Below, in pieces: positions 59,144-64,000 of a DNA stretch of 64,000 bases; the stretch's first letter is position 1, and each line of letters begins with the position of its first letter. The notes below the pieces were generated by a model, which made no database searches, had not been told where the DNA came from, and worked only from the letters and a program-made list of their open reading frames with translations. The stretch is from Plasmodium brasilianum (Eukaryota > Apicomplexa > Aconoidasida > Haemosporida > Plasmodiidae). The position numbers were made by a program, and so were the translations under genes. The DNA is taken from positions 744,001 to 808,000 of the forward strand of contig NC_090127.1 of assembly GCF_023973825.1 (NCBI RefSeq), written 5' to 3'.

Positions 59144-61894
59144 ATGTGCAGAAGCAGAAGCAGAAGCAGAAGCAGACGTGGAAATTTACATGGAAGTAGG
59201 TTTATTCACACCAATAACGATAACGCCTGTAGTAGCCCCCTGGTGAAGGTTAGCAATGATGAGGACCACTACAATGGGGAGGAAATTTACAAGAATCAAG
59301 TGAACGCGGAAAGGAGTAAGAGCTTCAAATATAGTGAAAAAATACGTATTCAGGATAGAAATAATACGAATGAAAAAGGAACCAACAAAATGATGCGTAC
59401 ACATTTGTATAACGAAGAAACGAACAATATATATTACGAAGGTTTGAGAGATATTATCACTATAAAGAATTTAGAGGAGGTTAACAGTAATGCAGAGATT
59501 TATTATTATAGTTCATATAAAAATAAGAATAGAATGAAGAACGTATCGAATGGGGGGGAACACAGAAAAGAAAATTCACAAATAGATCAACCGTATGGAG
59601 GTAAAATTAACAAAGAAATTTGCAATATTGAACATAGAAAATGTAAGAATAATATCGACATTCCTATAACTAAGAGGAAAGATGGGCACACTCAAGGAAA
59701 TGTAAAAAATAAGGGAAATGTATTACATAACCTTTTGGAACTAAATGAATCGCGCATTTCGGATATAAGAATGAACAGTAGTCAACTGGGATATGCAAAC
59801 ATGATAAATTCGGTAGAAAAGGATAAAGAAAATTGTGTATTGACAAATAACATGAACATAAATAATGACGGCACAAAGGTTGACTATGGAAAAGGCAATC
59901 GCGATGATAGATCTGATACTAAAAAGTGGATGAATAATATTTTTTCCGAAGAATGGAATAATCAAAATAGACAAAAAAGCGACAAATCCATTTTACTACC
60001 AAAGAGGAATATAATCAAAAAAGAGGATATAGCTGTACCATTCCAGCAGTTGTCGTATGATTTGATTATACAAGATATTATCTTCAAAACATTAAAAGTT
60101 ACATCTAATATTAATAGGAGGGTTAAGACAGAAGTAGAGGATATGTTAGAGATTTCTCAACCACCTTGGGATAATAAAAACGTTATTACTACTCATAAGA
60201 GTAACAATACTTATGAAATATTATCCAAAGGAGGACGAACGCAAAAATGTAAGTATACAAATTATCCGGATGATGCGAATGGAAGTAAAAATTGTTGTAA
60301 GCATGAACATATATATATGAACGAAGGAAATTATAGGAGTAGTTGTGTAAATTTCCAAAAGAAGAATTTAAAAATTTGTCCAAATGATAATTTTAACATT
60401 ACTCATTTGGATGTATACGCTTCAGAAGGGCCTAACATTCAAGAGAAAAAAACAATAGAAGATACAAATCTACATGATCAGATAAATAATTATAAATTTT
60501 TTCACAAAGATACACCAAAATATTTAAATAACAAAGAACAACATACTAATTGTACATTAAACAACATCCTTCATGATGCTGATATAATTAACGATACTAC
60601 GAAACATGAGTCAGGAAACAAAGCAGAAAGAAGTAGGAAGAAGGACAGTACCAACAATCTACATCTATTAAATAAAAATATAAATCTGAAATTATTTATT
60701 AACTACGTGATTAGAATAGAGATAGAAAAAAAGAAAAGACAGGAGGAGGAAGAAGAACGACAACAACTCCTTTTAGATAAAAATAAAATAAACATGAAAA
60801 TGAAAAATATGTGCACCAGTCATTTTTCTGATAGCAATAAAGATACGTTAGAGTTATACAAGAAAATGAAAAAATTGAAATTACAGAAAAGCGCAATTAG
60901 TAAGGCATTAAATTCAGAAGAGAAACTGAAAAAAAAAAAAAAAAAAAAGATACAGGGGGGGTTGGAGGTGTTAGAGGAGGAAGAGGAACAAACGAATCAT
61001 TGGAATAGAGAAAAGAAAGAGAAGAAAGAAGATCCCACGTGTAAAAGTATCGAACATGTTTTAAAAAACGTACACTATAATTCTGATACCAATATAATTT
61101 ATAATAATAGATTAAGGGATGATTATGAGATGGCAAATAAAATGAATAGACAAAATGATAATATATATAAAAGATGCACTTCATGCACAGATATACTATT
61201 AAGTATTAAAAAAGACAAAAAGGAAAAAAAAAAAAAACCAAAAAAAAATAGAAAAAGGCTTATGCGAAAGATTAATATATTCTCACGCACGAAGAGTAAC
61301 ATCATAAGAGCAAATCGATGGCACTCCTTTTTTAATAATGACAGGAATAACAGGAGTAACAGGAGTAACACTAATAGCAGGTATAGCAGGAAGGTCTCTA
61401 ATTGTGGTAATAATAATAATTACTATTATAGTAACAAAATGCGTACAAAACTTGACTTAATGGAAATAAACAAAAAGGCGCTAAAGAGTGAGTGGTTTTA
61501 TAAACTATATGACGATTTTAATGTTTTCAGCCCACATTACCAAAACAGTATTATGTGTCTAGATGATATTACAAATCGAAATAATATCTTGGAAAACTAT
61601 TTAAAGAATAAAGATGTCCATTACGATTGCACAAGAAAAAATCTAATAATACCATTAGCAGAAACGAATCCATATTATAAATATTTGCGTAGGTCCTTAT
61701 CAGAGCCAAACTTCTACAAATTTAGTCGCTTCAGATATGTACCAAATGATATGTATGATAGCAAAAAAATGAATTATAATAATTTAATTAAAAACAGGTT
61801 ATATAAGCTTAGCAAGGTACCCATCTACAATCAAATATATGGGTTCACCTCGAATTCTGGCGGAACCGGTTCGTCGGATATATCATTGGAATAA
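59144..61894 (+). CDS. Long C-terminal extension, probably the same gene as the inositol polyphosphate kinase
   Basis: The open frame is 916 aa from its first ATG, but it is open without a stop from about 58880, upstream of the ATG. It begins RSRSRSRSRRG and is rich in Asn, Lys and Asp. It carries Lys runs, a predicted coiled coil (about 520-600, EIEKKKRQEEEEERQQLLL), and a more conserved-looking C-terminus (EWFYKLYDDFNVFSPHYQNS; LRRSLSEPNFYKFSRF). No enzyme motif is recognised. The previous stop is only 41 bases upstream, with no AT-rich promoter-like spacer. Independent transcription is therefore unlikely in Plasmodium, and fusion to the upstream frame is the simpler reading. If joined, the protein is about 1570 aa. 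It could also be a separate gene with an unseen upstream exon, which I think less likely. Confidence 0.7.
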   Translation: MCRSRSRSRSRRGNLHGSRFIHTNNDNACSSPLVKVSNDEDHYNGEEIYKNQVNAERSKSFKYSEKIRIQDRNNTNEKGTNKMMRTHLYNEETNNIYYEGLRDIITIKNLEEVNSNAEIYYYSSYKNKNRMKNVSNGGEHRKENSQIDQPYGGKINKEICNIEHRKCKNNIDIPITKRKDGHTQGNVKNKGNVLHNLLELNESRISDIRMNSSQLGYANMINSVEKDKENCVLTNNMNINNDGTKVDYGKGNRDDRSDTKKWMNNIFSEEWNNQNRQKSDKSILLPKRNIIKKEDIAVPFQQLSYDLIIQDIIFKTLKVTSNINRRVKTEVEDMLEISQPPWDNKNVITTHKSNNTYEILSKGGRTQKCKYTNYPDDANGSKNCCKHEHIYMNEGNYRSSCVNFQKKNLKICPNDNFNITHLDVYASEGPNIQEKKTIEDTNLHDQINNYKFFHKDTPKYLNNKEQHTNCTLNNILHDADIINDTTKHESGNKAERSRKKDSTNNLHLLNKNINLKLFINYVIRIEIEKKKRQEEEEERQQLLLDKNKINMKMKNMCTSHFSDSNKDTLELYKKMKKLKLQKSAISKALNSEEKLKKKKKKKIQGGLEVLEEEEEQTNHWNREKKEKKEDPTCKSIEHVLKNVHYNSDTNIIYNNRLRDDYEMANKMNRQNDNIYKRCTSCTDILLSIKKDKKEKKKKPKKNRKRLMRKINIFSRTKSNIIRANRWHSFFNNDRNNRSNRSNTNSRYSRKVSNCGNNNNYYYSNKMRTKLDLMEINKKALKSEWFYKLYDDFNVFSPHYQNSIMCLDDITNRNNILENYLKNKDVHYDCTRKNLIIPLAETNPYYKYLRRSLSEPNFYKFSRFRYVPNDMYDSKKMNYNNLIKNRLYKLSKVPIYNQIYGFTSNSGGTGSSDISLE

Positions 61895-63872
61895 TAATGT
61901 ACTCCAGAGCATATTGTATAAGTACGTATATGTGGGAATACATATATACGCGTGTGTGTACATATGTATTATATGTATATTTTTTTTTTTTTTTATACTT
62001 ATAATAACTCGTATAAGCGAACTGAAGACGTTTGAGCTTGTACACTGACATATATGTATATGCCTACACACACAAATTCGTGATAGTATGGCAAGTTTTT
62101 ACTCAATAGTATCTTTCAAGATAGGGATTATTTGGGCCCTTCAGAATTAGGGAAATTCAATATGAGTCAAGTGTGCGCACATTAGCTTATTGATGCATGT
62201 ATATATATATATTCATATAAATATGAATAACTATTTACACATATATTTGCGTACATTTAGGCACATATTTACGCGTATTTTTACCCATTACATACGAATA
62301 TTCCTGTTTTTAATTAATTCTGCATTTTAATTTTTTCCTGTCAACTTATGAAGTAAATTTTTATTTTTATTTTATTTATTTTTTTTTTTTTTTGCCTTTT
62401 TTTTGGACATTTTTTAGAGCAGTGTATAAAAGAAGTTAATTTTAATTCTCGTTATTTCGTTTAATTTCATTTTGTATTATTTCACTTCTCTTTATTTCAT
62501 GTTACTACATTTCATTTTATTTATTTTATCTTTTTTTTTTATTGTTATTAATTTTGAAGTAATTTTAATAACAAACTCATTTAAATATTGTTACAATATA
62601 CATACAAAAATATAAAAATGACGAAGTGATATAATGACAAAATGGAAAATTTGTACACTTTTTTCTATTATCATTTCTTCAAGTGCTTTGTAATTCCTTT
62701 TGAATCGTTAGATTATTAAATATATATCATACTTGTGTTTTTACAATATTTAATACGATAAGTTAATATTATAAAAACTTCCAAAAAGGGGACGGGAAAT
62801 AGCACGTACATAATTGCATACATATACAAGTATTTAATTGCATACATATACACGTATTTAATTGCATACATATACACATATTTAATTGCATACATATACA
62901 CATATTTAATTGCATACATATACACATATTTAATTGCATACATATACACATATTTAATTACATACATATACACATATTTAATTGCATACATATACACATA
63001 TTTAATTGCATACATATACACATATTTAATTACATACATATACACATATTTAATTACATACATATACACATATTTAATTACATACATACACACATATTTA
63101 ATTACATACATATACACATATTTAATTACATACATATACACATATTTAATTACATACATATACACATATTTAATTACATACATATACACATATTTAATTG
63201 CGTACATATACACGTACACTTTTGCATACGTATAATCATATGCAAACTCACGTACATATATATGTATACATGTGTGCACGTGCTACACTATTTTCATTGT
63301 AGCAAATAAGTTGTAACAAACTGTACATAAATTTGGGGTTTTTTGTTTTCATTTTTTCAAACAAATATTTCACAGATAAATGTATTTAACATATGATTGT
63401 TATATTAAAAGAAAAAGAATTTGCACAAGTGCTATAAATGCGTGTAGTACACAAAGGCATATTCATACACATATATGTACATATGTATATATAAATCCAT
63501 TTCTGCTTTTTCATTCGCATTTGAAAACATTGATAAATCATATCATTTTAACCTATATGTTGACAAGTAGCTGTTTTACCTTTTTTTTTTTTTTTTTTTT
63601 TTATATATACACACTTGCATATGTACGGGTATATAAATATTTTCTGGATTTGTAAAGAACAAATTTTATAATATCGAAAATGTGTAGCACAGAGAATTAA
63701 TTCGTAATTAAAAAATTATACATACAAATACCCATCACATACGCATACCCATACAAATATTATATATATACGCATATACGTATAAATATGTATGTGTATG
63801 CATGCTATGAACAAATTGTGGGAAATGAATATTTTTGAAGTTTTAAAAAAATGCTTTTCGTTTTTCTTTTTC
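61895..63872. other. Intergenic, before the ARF-like GTPase
   Basis: This 2-kb spacer holds T runs (61980-61994, 62380-62395, 63580-63602), AT-rich low complexity and the 24-base minisatellite. Forward short frames such as 63380-63655 are not convincing. Confidence 0.55.
62806..63205. repeat. 24-base minisatellite, about 16 copies
   Basis: Units of CATATTTAATTGCATACATA plus TACA (24 bases) alternate between two sub-types, TTAATTG and TTAATTA, in blocks. The unit is a multiple of three, so a minus frame reads as an octapeptide repeat (Ile-Lys-Tyr-Val-Tyr-Met-Tyr-Val/Ala) for over 150 residues. It has no promoter context or family match, and I regard it as non-coding. Confidence 0.9.
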
Positions 63873-64000
63873 ATGTTATACCGTCTTTTTAATTTTAAAT
63901 CTCCTACGAAAAAAAATTTCATAATTTTTGGATTACCTTCTTCGGGCAAAACGTCTATAATATATTTTTTCAAGTTAGGCTATCTCATACCTACGGTAAA
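63873..64000 (+). CDS. ARF/ARL-family small GTPase, first exon, cut by window edge
   Basis: 42 codons plus two bases start at the ATG at 63873 and run to the edge, with no stop. After MLYRLFNF and a Lys-rich segment comes a beta-strand and P-loop, FIIFGLPSSGKTS (about residues 16-28). Then come a YFFKLGYLIPTV helix and switch I start, which match the ARF/ARL pattern (GLDGAGKTTILYKLKLGE...PT). Conserved are the GK(T) and the switch I Pro-Thr. The P-loop residues PSS differ from the usual DxA. There is no Gly at position 2, so N-myristoylation as in ARF1 is not expected, which favours an ARL-type protein. The rest of the gene lies outside the window. Confidence 0.82.
   Translation, partial: MLYRLFNFKSPTKKNFIIFGLPSSGKTSIIYFFKLGYLIPTV

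Noticed and set aside
62716..63279. 187-codon minus frame with octapeptide repeats
   Set aside because: The 24-base repeat is divisible by three, so openness is expected by chance. It has no conserved domain and an AT-rich non-coding context.
1..64000. tRNA, rRNA or snRNA genes
   Set aside because: I looked for T-loop strings and GC-rich cloverleaf-sized islands outside coding exons and found none that folds convincingly. A covariance-model search would be decisive.

Overview
The window looks like nuclear DNA of a malaria parasite (genus Plasmodium). It is very AT-rich, has many poly-A/T and (TA)n runs, and its short introns carry GTAAGT/GTATGT-like donors and T-rich TAG/CAG acceptors. Its proteins are Asn- and Lys-rich, and spacers of 1-5 kb are full of micro- and minisatellites. 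From memory only, the gene order (TFIIH SSL1, kinase, phosphatidylinositol synthase, Myb1, GSK3-like kinase, ARF-like GTPase) resembles a segment of P. falciparum chromosome 13. Spacers seem less AT-extreme than in P. falciparum, which would suit a P. malariae- or P. ovale-like species. The species is not established.

Layout: 0.2-0.9 kb, tandem ubiquitin-like protein (-). 4.8-6.9 kb, TFIIH subunit SSL1/p44 (+). 7.4-8.6 kb, candidate spliced gene (-). 10.7-11.6 kb, four-helix membrane protein (+). 12.9-14.0 kb, Ser/Thr kinase with a beta-grasp-like N-terminus (+). 14.6-17.7 kb, RAP-domain protein (-). 20.0-22.3 kb, Asn-rich protein with GMDHIS repeats (+). 24.5-27.7 kb, an eight-exon CCCH zinc-finger/WD40 protein (-). 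30.8-31.7 kb, small membrane protein (-). 33.2-35.6 kb, nine-exon phosphatidylinositol synthase (-). 37.1-38.0 kb, TRM61 (+). 39.3-40.5 kb, Myb1-like factor (-). 43.9-48.4 kb, exportin-T (+). 48.9-52.2 kb, twelve-exon GSK3-like kinase (-). 57.2-61.9 kb, inositol polyphosphate kinase split by a frameshift (+). 63.9 kb to the right edge, the first exon of an ARF-like GTPase (+).

Exons were joined by hand using splice sites, reading phase and family motifs. The summed coding length is a multiple of three for every complete spliced gene. Several genes (PI synthase, GSK3-like kinase, CCCH-WD40) consist largely of exons of 16-140 nt that a long-ORF scan would miss. Further small coding-like islands are given as candidates at 29.8-30.4, 36.2-36.6, 41.9-43.9, 54.2-54.4 and 56.0-57.0 kb.

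The genes do not form one pathway. They cover transcription and DNA repair (SSL1, Myb1), tRNA modification and export (TRM61, exportin-T), organelle RNA metabolism (RAP), phosphoinositide and inositol phosphate synthesis (PI synthase, IPK), signalling (two kinases) and trafficking (ARL). Exportin-T and TRM61 both act on tRNA, and PI synthase and IPK lie in connected inositol pathways, but nothing here shows co-regulation. I see no rRNA, tRNA, CRISPR array or transposon.
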